Source: Hadersleviella sp041745395 (GTDB lineage: Bacteria > Chloroflexota > Anaerolineae > Promineifilales > Promineifilaceae). Taken from it: DNA of 10,717 bases. Below the pieces are notes generated by a model. The model did not search any database. It was not told the origin of the DNA and saw only the letters and a list, made by a program, of their open reading frames with translations. The stretch covers positions 1-10,717 of the forward strand of contig JBGTIZ010000022.1 in assembly GCA_041745395.1 (NCBI GenBank). Reading direction: 5' to 3'. A program made the translations under genes and the position numbers. This document shows positions 1 through 9,094 of this stretch, in pieces. Positions within the stretch are counted from its first letter, which is position 1; each line of letters opens with the position of its first letter.

Positions 1-183
1 AACAAGATGATTTTCATGCCAGCGTTCGGTTTTTGGCGCAAATTTTCATCACACCCATATATGGGTTTTGATTCGAGAAGAGTGCCATATATTGGGGTTG
101 GTCGAATTTGAAAAAGTCGAAAAAAATCGTCGAAAGGCAAGAAGGAGACTGCACGTATATTTCGGAGGCGATTTTCAAAAAAG
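1..183. other. Upstream region of higBA; no confident gene
   Basis: A short + strand frame is open from the window edge, has an ATG at 7 and stops at 109-111 (34 aa from that ATG). I recognise nothing in it and it has no clear ribosome binding site, so it may be chance or the tail of an upstream gene. The stretch also holds a 14-bp palindrome (53-66) and, in the last ~50 bases, sequence that in frame 1 encodes the missing N-terminus of the HigB toxin. Confidence 0.5.
53..95. promoter_or_regulatory. Candidate higBA operator/promoter (palindrome plus related element)
   Basis: Positions 53-66 read ACCCATATATGGGT, a perfect 14-bp palindrome. About 30 bp downstream a related imperfect copy, CCATATATTGG, occurs at 85-95, and its TATATT (88-93) could serve as a -10 box. 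HigA-family antitoxins repress their own operon through short inverted repeats overlapping the promoter, so the location fits. No good -35 at standard spacing is visible: TTGATT at 68-73 lies only 14 bp away. The assignment is inferred from position and symmetry. Confidence 0.4.
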
Positions 184-402
184 TTGCCTACCAATATACA
201 GCAAATTGCCTTGCGTAAATTGAGAATGATTCATCGAGCGACAATAATCAGCGACCTTCGTGTACCGCCTGCTAATCGTTTAGAAAAGCTTAAAGGGGAG
301 CGTTCTGGTCAATATAGCATACGCATAAACGAGCAGTGGCGTATATGTTTTGAGTGGCAAGACGGGGATGCTTATGACGTGGAAATTGTGGATTATCATT
401 GA
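184..402 (+). CDS. higB: HigB-type toxin (RelE superfamily), 5' end abnormal
   Basis: Toxin of a HigBA module. The family consists of ribosome-dependent mRNA interferases of the RelE fold that act in the cytoplasm. The C-terminal half carries the typical signature: DLRVPPANRLEKLKG, then GQYSIRINEQWRICF, and the terminal AYDVEIVDYH. From the TTG at 184 the product is 72 aa, against about 92 in the family. The same frame continues upstream with family-like sequence (K-E-T-A-R-I-F at 142-162, then S-K-K-L-P), so 184 is probably not the true start. Between the stop at 109-111 and 184 this frame has no ATG, GTG or TTG. Removing one A from the A7 run at 120-126 would join a TTG at 108 to the frame and give about 97 aa. 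The gene is therefore either start-less (decayed) or affected by an indel or sequencing error. Its stop overlaps the ribosome binding site of higA. I count 24 G/C in 181-240, clearly AT-richer than the rest of the window. Confidence 0.8.
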   Translation: MPTNIQQIALRKLRMIHRATIISDLRVPPANRLEKLKGERSGQYSIRINEQWRICFEWQDGDAYDVEIVDYH

Positions 403-410
403 GGTGAAAA

Positions 411-713
411 ATGAGTGACGACAAATTGCAACCTGTTCATCCTGGAGAAGTCTTGTTTGAAGAATTTTTGAAGCCGTTGGCCTTGAGCCAAAATCGTCTG
501 GCTTTAGACATTCGTGTGCCGGCTCGTCGTATCAATGAAATCGTGCATGGCAAACGGCGCGTGACGGCGGATACGGCTCTGCGTCTGGCTCGCTACTTCG
601 ATACCTCTCCCCAATTTTGGCTAGGTTTGCAGATGGATTATGATTTGGATGTTGCTTCTGATGAACTGGCGGAGCGTTTGGAAAAAGAAATTATTCAATA
701 CGTCCCCGCCTAA
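411..713 (+). CDS. higA: HigA-family antitoxin (Xre-type HTH)
   Basis: Antitoxin partner of the upstream toxin. It is expected to bind HigB and, with its helix-turn-helix, to repress the operon. The 100-aa length is normal. Family hallmarks are visible: the N-terminal HPGEVL (residues 10-15), a helix-turn-helix over about residues 24-50 (SQNRLALDIRVPARRINEIV, then HGKRRVTADTALRLARYF) and the C-terminal SPQFWLGLQ motif (66-73). GAGGTG at 401-406 overlaps the higB stop codon and sits 4 bases before the ATG, so the two genes are translationally adjacent, as expected for a toxin-first higBA pair. Like higB it lacks the CACGGCCGTG decamer seen in every other gene here. With the lower GC this suggests acquisition by transfer, although the gene is short. 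Family assignment is firm; activity is untested because the toxin 5' end looks damaged. Confidence 0.93.
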   Translation: MSDDKLQPVHPGEVLFEEFLKPLALSQNRLALDIRVPARRINEIVHGKRRVTADTALRLARYFDTSPQFWLGLQMDYDLDVASDELAERLEKEIIQYVPA

Positions 714-743
714 CCGCACTCTATTTTGTTTACGGAGAAAACA

Positions 744-2954
<2,211 letters not shown>

Positions 2955-2999
2955 TGAGTGCGCGTCGCGCCGCTGAATCCTTGACTGGACGAGTGAAAA

Positions 3000-4493
3000 A
3001 TGAGTCGAATTAGAATGGGCACGGCCGTGGTTGCCGTGCTTTTCATTTTATTAAGCTGGTGGTTCGTCCTGTCCGCTGGTTCTGGCCTCGAGCGGCGAGA
3101 ATTAGCGCGGGGGGATACTCCCCTCACCTACATCGCGCCAGCCAATTTGGCCGTGGACGAAAAAGTACCGGGCGTGATTATCGCCCACGGCTTTAGCGGT
3201 TCCCGCCAGCTTATGTTGCCCTACGCCTACTATTTGGCGCACGCGGGCTACGGCACGATTCTGTTTGACTTTGCGGGGCACGGCGCAAACGAGTCGCGGC
3301 TGGGCTTGGATCGCTCGGCGGGGCAATCTGTGCTGGTGCGCGATGTGCAGAATGCGTTCGAGACGCTTCTGGTTCAGCCCGAAATTGACCCCCAGCGCAT
3401 CGCGTTGCTCGGCCATTCGATGGGGAGTGGGGCGGTGATGAGCGCGGGTATTGCTCGACCTGAATGGTACAGCGCGGTCGTGGCGATTTCTCCCACGGGG
3501 GCGGAGGTGTCGGCCACGTTGCCGCCCAATTTGCTGTTGCAGGCGGGGTCGCTGGAGGCGCCGTTTGTGGCCAATGCGGAGGATTTGCTGGTGCGGGCGG
3601 GGGGCACGGCCGTGTCACCGCCTGATTTTACGGCCGGTCAAGCGCGAGAGTTCCAGCTTATTAACGGGGTCGAGCATATTTCGATTTTGTTCAGCGGCCA
3701 GAGCCACGCTTCGGCGTTGGCGTGGCTAAACCAGACGTGGGGGCTGGATTTTGGCTCTAATTATCGAGAGAGCCGCATGGTCTGGTTTGGGGTGCATTTG
3801 CTGGGGTGGCTGGTGCTGTCCACGGCCGTGTCTCCCCTCTTGCCCCGTGCCAACCAGCCCCAAACGGAACAGGTCGCGCCGCGTGGCGGTTGGCAGATGT
3901 GGGCTGTTATCTTGCTGGCGCCGCTGGTGGCCACGGCCGTGTTAGCTGGCCTTGGTCGCCTGTTTGACCTGACCAGCTTCGGCGGTCTGCTCGTGGGAGG
4001 CACGCTCGCGCTCTGGTTTTTGCTGGGGGGGCTGATATGGCTCTTTGGTGTCTGGTCTGTACCTGCGCCCACCCGCCTCGATTGGCTGTGGGGAGCCGCA
4101 CTCTTTCTCTTGTGGCTCGTCGCTTTTGGGGCGATGGGGCATATCGTCTGGCTTAGCTGGTGGCTCACGCCAGTACGACTGATGCGCTGGCCTTTCTTGG
4201 CCGTGGCCTGCTTGCCGTGGATGCTGGCGGTGGGGTTGGCTCTGGCTCGTTTGTCGGGGCGCAAGCGGCTTTTGCTTTGGCTGGGGCAGAGCGTTTTGCT
4301 CTTGGTGGGCATTGGACTAGCGATTGTCGCCGTGCCGGGGATTGGTTTTGTCGCTTTGGTGTTACCCGCCTTGCCGATTTTGCTTTTGCTCATGACTTTG
4401 CTCACGTTCGCTGTGAATCGGCCGTGGGCGTATGCGCTGGCTCATGCGGGCTTTTTTGCGTGGCTATTGCTGGCGGTTTTCCCGCTGGTGTGA
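3000..4493 (+). CDS. Alpha/beta hydrolase fused to a C-terminal multi-pass membrane domain
   Basis: Predicted membrane-bound serine hydrolase of 497 aa. Residues 7-26 form a signal-anchor helix. Residues about 40-250 are an alpha/beta hydrolase fold: oxyanion-type HGFSG (63-67), FDFAGHG (89-95), the nucleophile elbow GHSMGS with Ser140, and His226 (GVEHIS) or His236 (QSHAS) as candidates for the catalytic His. Residues 260-497 contain about seven or eight hydrophobic helices (about 261-281, 299-318, 328-351, 361-386, 394-416, 424-470 as two, 476-496). With the N-terminal helix crossing, the hydrolase would lie outside the membrane. The substrate cannot be read from the sequence; lipid, ester or peptide are all possible. 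The ATG at 3000 follows GAGTGAAAA, a weak site; Met6 (3015) is an alternative. It lies 45 bases after the AAR-like gene and 23 before the phosphoesterase, so co-transcription is plausible. It carries four CACGGCCGTG copies, the most of any gene here. Confidence 0.88.
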   Translation: MSRIRMGTAVVAVLFILLSWWFVLSAGSGLERRELARGDTPLTYIAPANLAVDEKVPGVIIAHGFSGSRQLMLPYAYYLAHAGYGTILFDFAGHGANESRLGLDRSAGQSVLVRDVQNAFETLLVQPEIDPQRIALLGHSMGSGAVMSAGIARPEWYSAVVAISPTGAEVSATLPPNLLLQAGSLEAPFVANAEDLLVRAGGTAVSPPDFTAGQAREFQLINGVEHISILFSGQSHASALAWLNQTWGLDFGSNYRESRMVWFGVHLLGWLVLSTAVSPLLPRANQPQTEQVAPRGGWQMWAVILLAPLVATAVLAGLGRLFDLTSFGGLLVGGTLALWFLLGGLIWLFGVWSVPAPTRLDWLWGAALFLLWLVAFGAMGHIVWLSWWLTPVRLMRWPFLAVACLPWMLAVGLALARLSGRKRLLLWLGQSVLLLVGIGLAIVAVPGIGFVALVLPALPILLLLMTLLTFAVNRPWAYALAHAGFFAWLLLAVFPLV

Positions 4494-4516
4494 ATGCTCC
4501 TAATGGATGAAATTTT

Positions 4517-5401
4517 ATGAAGATAGCTGTTCTTTCTGATGTGCATGGTTATTTTGCCGCGCTGGAAGCGGTGGTGGATAATATTGACCGCTGGCGGCCG
4601 GATGTGGTGGTGGTGAATGGGGATGTGGTGAATCGTGGCCCACGGCCGTGTGAAGCGTGGCAATTTGTCAATCAGCGTCGTCAAACGGACGACTGGCTGG
4701 TGACGCGGGGCAATCATGAGGATTATGTGACGGAGTGGCTGAAGCCAGACGATGAGCGGCAGGAGAACCATGTCATGTCGCGCTGGACGTTTGGGCAGTT
4801 GGGGCGGGAAACCACGGCCGTGTTGGCCGCCTTGCCCAAAATCGAAACCATTCACCATCCGCAGGGGGGTGAAGTCCGCGCCGTACACGCTTCGATGAAA
4901 CATACTCGCTATGGCATTTGGCATCATTCCCCCGATGAAGAAGTGCGGCAACAGATAGACCCTGCCCCGGCCGTGTTTCTGACGGGGCATATTCATTACC
5001 CCTTTGTGCGCCAGCTAGACCAGACGCTCATCGTTAACTCTGGCTCGGCGGGCACACTGTGCGACCAGGGCGACCTTCGCGCTTCTTATGCCCAACTTAT
5101 GTGGCACAAAGGGGCGTGGCAAGCGGAAATTGTGCGCGTGCCGTATGACCGGGAGCGAGCAGATCGCGCCCATTATGAAACGGGCTTCTTGGCTGAAGCT
5201 GGCCCCATCGCTGAGGTGATTTATCAGGAGTGGAAAACGGGCTGGCCGCTTACGGCCGCGTGGGGCAAAGACCCGTATTGGCGCGAAGTGAGCGCGGAGT
5301 TTGGCTCGGAAGAGTCTGCTCGCCGCTTTCTGGCCACATTTGAACTGACCGAAGCGTTTAAGCAAGAGATTGCTGAGTTTTATCGGGTTTATAAGTTTTG
5401 A
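4517..5401 (+). CDS. Calcineurin-like metallophosphoesterase
   Basis: Cytoplasmic metal-dependent phosphoesterase of 294 aa in the YfcE/MJ0936-like group. All metal-binding motifs are present in order: DVHG (8-11), GDVVNRG (35-41), GNHE (65-68), VHAS (123-126) and GHIHYP (157-162), followed by NSGSAG. The usual position after GD[VT] carries Asn39. These residues form the two-metal site of the family, which cleaves phosphomonoesters, phosphodiesters or nucleotides. The substrate here is unknown. There is no signal peptide. A C-terminal extension after about residue 200 is rich in charged residues and not diagnostic. The ATG at 4517 begins the canonical family N-terminus MKIAVLSDVHG, which supports the start despite a poor ribosome binding site (GGATG at 4505-4509). 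It is 23 bases after the hydrolase gene, in the same run of genes. Confidence 0.93.
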   Translation: MKIAVLSDVHGYFAALEAVVDNIDRWRPDVVVVNGDVVNRGPRPCEAWQFVNQRRQTDDWLVTRGNHEDYVTEWLKPDDERQENHVMSRWTFGQLGRETTAVLAALPKIETIHHPQGGEVRAVHASMKHTRYGIWHHSPDEEVRQQIDPAPAVFLTGHIHYPFVRQLDQTLIVNSGSAGTLCDQGDLRASYAQLMWHKGAWQAEIVRVPYDRERADRAHYETGFLAEAGPIAEVIYQEWKTGWPLTAAWGKDPYWREVSAEFGSEESARRFLATFELTEAFKQEIAEFYRVYKF

Positions 5402-5462
5402 ATGGGGTGCAAGGGGCGAAGGGCGAGGTGTTAGAGCGACTCAAAGAGTAAGAAAATCCCCG

Positions 5463-6188
5463 ATGCTTCCTATCCTCTACCGTGACCATCATTATATTGC
5501 CATTAACAAGCCGCCGGGGTTGCTGGTGCATCGCACGCGGCTGGCGCGGGGGGTGCGGGCGGCGGCTCTCCAGCAATTGCGCAACCAAATTGGGCAGTGG
5601 GTGTCGCCCGTGCATCGGCTGGATAGGCCGACCTCGGGTGTGTTGCTGTTTGCCCTGAGTGAAGCGGCGGATGTGGCCTTGAAAGGATTATTTGAGGCGC
5701 GGCAGGTGGATAAGGTGTATTTGGCGGTGGTGCGGGGTTGGCTGGAGCCGCCCCACGGCCGTGTAGATTATCCGCTTCGTCTGCGTGACAAAGAGGGACA
5801 GGACACGGCCGTGTATCAGGAAGCCATCACCACTTATGGGCAACTGAGCCAGACCGAGCTACCTATCCCCGTGCGCCCCTATCCCCAAAGCCGTTACGCC
5901 CTGCTCAAGCTCAAGCCCGAAACGGGGCGCACGCACCAACTGCGGCGACATCTCGCCCATTTGTCCCACCCCATCATTGGCGACCGCAAGCATGGCGACG
6001 GCCAGCACAACCTGATGTTTCAGGAGAAGTTTGCCTGCGAACGGCTTCTGCTGGCCGCTGTCTATCTTGCTTTTGTGCATCCCTTCACAGAAGAGCATAT
6101 CATCATCACGGCTGACCCTGGCGTGAATTTTCGGCGGGTGGTGGGAGAATTGGGGCTGGGGCAGATTGTAGTTAAGGGGACGCAGTAG
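5463..6188 (+). CDS. truC: tRNA pseudouridine(65) synthase TruC (RluA family)
   Basis: Converts U65 of a tRNA to pseudouridine. The protein is 241 aa and soluble. The ATG at 5463 is preferred: the product then begins MLPILYRD and matches E. coli TruC (which starts MLEILYQD) from residue 1. An earlier in-frame start at 5370 would overlap the phosphoesterase gene and add 31 unrelated residues. Conserved blocks are NKPPGLLVHR (15-24), the catalytic HRLDRPTSGVLL with Asp54, KVYLAVVRGWL, and the TruC-specific GRTHQLRRHLAHLSHPIIGD then KHGD. The C-terminus is slightly shorter than in E. coli. No clear Shine-Dalgarno sequence precedes the ATG; the 61-base gap is G-rich. Two CACGGCCGTG copies lie 50 bases apart (5754 and 5804), in different reading frames, so the motif is not simply a conserved peptide. 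Confidence 0.93.
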   Translation: MLPILYRDHHYIAINKPPGLLVHRTRLARGVRAAALQQLRNQIGQWVSPVHRLDRPTSGVLLFALSEAADVALKGLFEARQVDKVYLAVVRGWLEPPHGRVDYPLRLRDKEGQDTAVYQEAITTYGQLSQTELPIPVRPYPQSRYALLKLKPETGRTHQLRRHLAHLSHPIIGDRKHGDGQHNLMFQEKFACERLLLAAVYLAFVHPFTEEHIIITADPGVNFRRVVGELGLGQIVVKGTQ

Positions 6189-6233
6189 TAGTAAAATGGC
6201 GGAGTTGCTCAGCAATTCAACAATTTAGCCGTA

Positions 6234-6267
6234 AGAAGGTCAACTTCTTCAGAGAAGTTGACCTTCT
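6234..6267. repeat. Perfect 15-bp inverted repeat (hairpin) between truC and the BI-1 gene
   Basis: AGAAGGTCAACTTCT (6234-6248), loop TCAG (6249-6252), then the exact complement AGAAGTTGACCTTCT (6253-6267). No T-run follows, so it is not a standard intrinsic terminator. It ends 9 bases before the GGAGG of the next gene. Each arm is itself partly self-complementary (AGAAG...CTTCT). It could be a processing hairpin, a weak terminator of the upstream genes, or a REP-like intergenic element. Confidence 0.85.
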
Positions 6268-6276
6268 ATCAATCAC

Positions 6277-6281
6277 GGAGG
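6277..6281 (+). promoter_or_regulatory. Strong Shine-Dalgarno site of the BI-1 gene
   Basis: GGAGG with 5 bases of spacing to the ATG at 6287. It fixes this start and is the best ribosome binding site in the window. Confidence 0.85.
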
Positions 6282-6286
6282 TTTGT

Positions 6287-6988
6287 ATGTCTGGTATGGG
6301 ATTGGTTTCAGAAGCACGGCTGGCGGAAGCCACGTCGGAAGCGATGCGCCGTGTGTATAACTACATGGGTTTAGGGTTGCTGGTCACGGCCGTGGTAAGC
6401 TTTATTATTTCTGGCAGTGACACGGCCGTGCAGTTTATCTTTGGTAATTGGTGGGTCACTATTGGCCTCTTTGTGGCGCAAATTGGCCTCGTCATCTATA
6501 TCAGTGCCCGTATCCAAAAGATGTCGCCGCAACAGGCACTCGGCTTCTTTTTGGGGTACGCCGCTTTGCTGGGTGTCACCCTCTCCTTCATCTTCTTGGC
6601 CTACACGGCGGCCGATATTACGCTGGCGTTAGGCACAACGATGATGATGTTCTTAGCCATGAGCGTCTTTGGTTATGTGACCAACATTGACCTAACGCGG
6701 GTTGGTTCATTTGCCATCATGGGGCTGATTGGCATTATTATTGGCTCCGTGGCGAACTGGTTTATGCGCAGTGAACTGCTGTATTGGGTGATTACTTATG
6801 CGGGCGTCGTTATTTTTGTGGTGCTGACGGCATATGATACGCAAAAAATCAAGAAATGGATCGCGGCCGTGTTGCCTACGGGGGATGAAGAGCAGTTGAA
6901 GCGCGTGAGCGTGTTGGGTGCGCTCACGCTTTACCTCGACTTTATCAATATGTTTTTGTTCATGCTCCGCATTTTTGGCCGACGCTGA
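6287..6988 (+). CDS. Bax inhibitor-1 (BI-1/YetJ/YccA) family membrane protein
   Basis: Integral membrane protein of 233 aa with seven hydrophobic segments (about 27-42, 55-74, 84-105, 111-130, 140-158, 165-183, 208-229), as usual for the family. Characteristic motifs are the N-terminal amphipathic stretch SEARLAEATSEAMRRVYNYM, YTAADI after helix 3, and the last two helices with TAYDTQKIK (Asp184) and LYLDFINMFLFMLRIFG (Asp218). In B. subtilis YetJ two aspartates of these helices form the pH-sensing pair that gates a calcium leak; this equivalence is inferred from motif position. It has its own strong GGAGG site and a hairpin on either side, so it is probably expressed separately from its neighbours. 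The protein ends in FGRR, with no extra domain. Two decamers at 6385 and 6421 encode TAV within the first membrane helix and the loop after it. Confidence 0.95.
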   Translation: MSGMGLVSEARLAEATSEAMRRVYNYMGLGLLVTAVVSFIISGSDTAVQFIFGNWWVTIGLFVAQIGLVIYISARIQKMSPQQALGFFLGYAALLGVTLSFIFLAYTAADITLALGTTMMMFLAMSVFGYVTNIDLTRVGSFAIMGLIGIIIGSVANWFMRSELLYWVITYAGVVIFVVLTAYDTQKIKKWIAAVLPTGDEEQLKRVSVLGALTLYLDFINMFLFMLRIFGRR

Positions 6989-7031
6989 CTCTAGCGCCCG
7001 CTTTTTTGTTAGCAGTTGTAGTGACAGTGAC

Positions 7032-7063
7032 AGGGACGGTTGCCCTTCGGGGCAACTGTTCCT
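7032..7063. terminator. UUCG-capped hairpin, probable terminator of the BI-1 gene
   Basis: A 14-bp stem, AGGGACGGTTGCCC (7032-7045) with GGGCAACTGTTCCT (7050-7063), including two G-U pairs in the + strand RNA. It closes a TTCG loop on a C-G pair, the especially stable C(UUCG)G form. A loosely T-rich stretch (TATAATTTTCATT) follows rather than a clean T-run. It lies 43 bases after the BI-1 stop codon. Confidence 0.6.
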
Positions 7064-7068
7064 ATAAT
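7040..7068 (+). promoter_or_regulatory. Possible sigma-70-type promoter for the Calx-beta/PPC gene
   Basis: A perfect TATAAT occurs at 7063-7068, and TTGCCC at 7040-7045 lies exactly 17 bp upstream, within the hairpin described at 7032-7063. It would give a leader of about 90 bases before the ATG at 7164. The -35 matches only the TTG, so this is tentative. Confidence 0.35.
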
Positions 7069-7163
7069 TTTCATTATGTCATCTATGTCGCCTCTGCCTG
7101 TTAACCCGTACCGTCCACATATCGCCCCCTGCCCCTCGTTTATTTTATCAACCAAAGGTTGCT

Positions 7164-9020
7164 ATGCTCCCCCAACGACGTAAATTCAAACTGTTTAGTC
7201 TCGGTTCCGCTGGCTTGCTCCTGCTCGTTTTACTCCTTGGATTGATGTGGGCGGCGCAGAACCTAACCACGGCCGTGGCCGCTCCTCCTGCCGCCAATCC
7301 TGCCCGCGTGCCTGCTCAGCAGGGGGAGGTTTCCTTTGTGGGGCAGGATATTTCAGTGAATGAAACGGGGGGGTCAGCGACGCTGGTCATTGGAGTGATT
7401 AACCACACGCAAACAGTCACGGTGACGTATCGTACGATTGCCGGCACGGCGCAGGCGGGGGTTGATTACACGGCCGTGACCAATGGCGTGGCCGTTTTCC
7501 CCACGGGTACAAACACCCGGCAAATTCAAATTCCTGTTTTTGAAAACCCTACCTCCTTCCAAGATCGCTTTTTTACCGTTGTTTTGCAACAAGCTACCAA
7601 CGGCGTGGTCCAGCCTGGCGGTAGCACGGCGACGGTGACTATTCGCAACGTCAATAGCTCCCCCACCCCCACTAACACCCCTGGCACGGCCGCTACCCCT
7701 ATTTATAGCGATCGCTACGAAGCCAATAACACCATCCAAACCGCTTACACCTTGTCTGTGGGTGACACCTCTTTTTGCAGTAATCCTAATGCAACCTTCT
7801 GGCCCGCTGGTGACCAAGATTATTATCGCTTTTGGCTCAACGGCAACGCGACCTATACTTTTCGGACTGATAATTTGTCGCCTGGTTTGGATACCGTCAT
7901 GGTTGTGTATGGCACAGAGGGGGAGGTACTGGGCAGTAACGATGATTTTAATGGCCCTAACTCGCAAGTGACGATTAACCCGCGCGTGAGCGGCAATCAT
8001 TTTGTGCTGGTTTATAACAAATCAAATGTAGACCCCGCCAATAAAACGTACTGCATAAGCTCTACGCAATCTATCCCCACGGTCACTCCCACGCCCAGCC
8101 CCGTCCCTACTGGGACGCGGGTTCCGGGTGCGGATATTTGCGAACCCAATAACAGCTTTGACCAAGCGTGTACGATTGGGGATGGGGTGCAGTCCACTTA
8201 TACATTTGTGCCCTTTGAAGGGCGGGGAACTGATAATGACTTTTATCGTCTGTGGGTGAAGCCAGGCCTTTATTACACCTGTGAGACCCTCAGCTTGTCG
8301 CCCGTGACTGATACCAACCTGATTTTGTATGACCAGAATCAAAACGGAATTGGGGGCAATGATGATAAAGAGCCTGGTGATTTAGGCAGTCGCGTCTCTT
8401 TCTTTGCCAATTATACGGGCTGGCTTTATATCTTGGTTGGCCCCGTCAACCCGCCTCCTTATCAGGAGTCAGACCGTCATTTTTATGACTTGCTTTGCTC
8501 CTCGGCCGTGGTGACCCCGACCCCCGAGCCGACCCTGACGCCTACGCGCTTTACGAGCAGTGGGGGAGGGGGTGGCGGTTTTGTGCCGCCTACGCAAACC
8601 CCAACGCCCGAGCCAACAGTGGATGGGACAGCTACGCCAGACTTATTTTTGACCATTGCCGCGTTGCAACAACAGCCCACGGCCGTGCCCACGACTGTGG
8701 TGCAAATTATGCCTTTGCCCACGGCCACGCCCGCCGTGCCTTCTTCTCAAACGGTTGACCTGACGACGATTGTTTATTACGACATCAACAATGACCGCAT
8801 TCCCCAAATGAATGAAGGCATCCAAGATATGACCGTGTTTATTTATGATGGGGTGACGGGGGAGTTGCTCTCTTTTGGGTACACCAATGAAGCCGGCATG
8901 TTGCGCTTTACGCTCTCGACCTCTTCTAATCTGATTCGCGTTTCGGTGCCGTTTTTGGGATTCAACCAGTTGACTTCAGCGACGACTTCTGAAGTGGTTA
9001 TTCGGGTTCCTCCATCCTGA
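7164..9020 (+). CDS. Exported multidomain surface protein: Calx-beta, two PPC-like domains, Pro/Thr linker, SdrD-B-like domain
   Basis: Secreted or surface-held protein of 618 aa. The N-terminus has basic residues (QRRKFK) then a hydrophobic helix (about 11-32) and AVAAPPAA, a signal peptide or anchor. Residues about 54-163 form a Calx-beta domain with the typical GTAQAGVDYT (94-103). Two related beta domains follow (about 183-299 and 325-447), each starting E(A/P)NN and containing DxDYYRFWL or DNDFYRLWV, then a GSNDD or GGNDD turn, as in bacterial pre-peptidase C-terminal (PPC) domains. Each carries Cys pairs. A Thr/Pro-rich linker with a Gly-run (449-530) leads to a C-terminal domain (535-617) beginning YYDINNDRIPQMNEGIQDM, like the SdrD B repeat of surface adhesins. 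No catalytic domain is seen, so an adhesive or scaffolding role is inferred. AAAGG (7154-7158) lies 5 bases before the ATG. There is no LPXTG-like sorting signal at the C-terminus. Confidence 0.88.
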   Translation: MLPQRRKFKLFSLGSAGLLLLVLLLGLMWAAQNLTTAVAAPPAANPARVPAQQGEVSFVGQDISVNETGGSATLVIGVINHTQTVTVTYRTIAGTAQAGVDYTAVTNGVAVFPTGTNTRQIQIPVFENPTSFQDRFFTVVLQQATNGVVQPGGSTATVTIRNVNSSPTPTNTPGTAATPIYSDRYEANNTIQTAYTLSVGDTSFCSNPNATFWPAGDQDYYRFWLNGNATYTFRTDNLSPGLDTVMVVYGTEGEVLGSNDDFNGPNSQVTINPRVSGNHFVLVYNKSNVDPANKTYCISSTQSIPTVTPTPSPVPTGTRVPGADICEPNNSFDQACTIGDGVQSTYTFVPFEGRGTDNDFYRLWVKPGLYYTCETLSLSPVTDTNLILYDQNQNGIGGNDDKEPGDLGSRVSFFANYTGWLYILVGPVNPPPYQESDRHFYDLLCSSAVVTPTPEPTLTPTRFTSSGGGGGGFVPPTQTPTPEPTVDGTATPDLFLTIAALQQQPTAVPTTVVQIMPLPTATPAVPSSQTVDLTTIVYYDINNDRIPQMNEGIQDMTVFIYDGVTGELLSFGYTNEAGMLRFTLSTSSNLIRVSVPFLGFNQLTSATTSEVVIRVPPS

Positions 9021-9094
9021 TTTTAGCGTTCTTGGTATCTTGGTCAGAGATTTGTATTGGTAAGCGTTCAGCTACTCGTTGAGGGAAATGCTTC

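Noticed and set aside
7..111. 34-aa frame at the left edge as a gene
   Set aside because: It is too short, has no recognisable residues or ribosome binding site, and overlaps the likely higBA operator region.
726..743. TTG start six codons upstream for the AAR-like gene
   Set aside because: The ATG at 744 has a well-placed GGAG at 734-737; the TTG does not.
3761..4405. 214-aa minus-strand frame opposite the membrane domain
   Set aside because: It is the antisense of the hydrophobic helices (Lys/Ser/Pro-rich shadow), with no family match or ribosome binding site.
4442..4996. 184-aa minus-strand frame over the hydrolase/phosphoesterase junction
   Set aside because: It overlaps a well-supported phosphoesterase with intact metal motifs and shows no motifs of its own.
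5370..5462. 31-aa N-terminal extension of TruC
   Set aside because: It would overlap the upstream gene by 32 bases and encodes residues unlike TruC, whereas the ATG at 5463 aligns with the family N-terminus.
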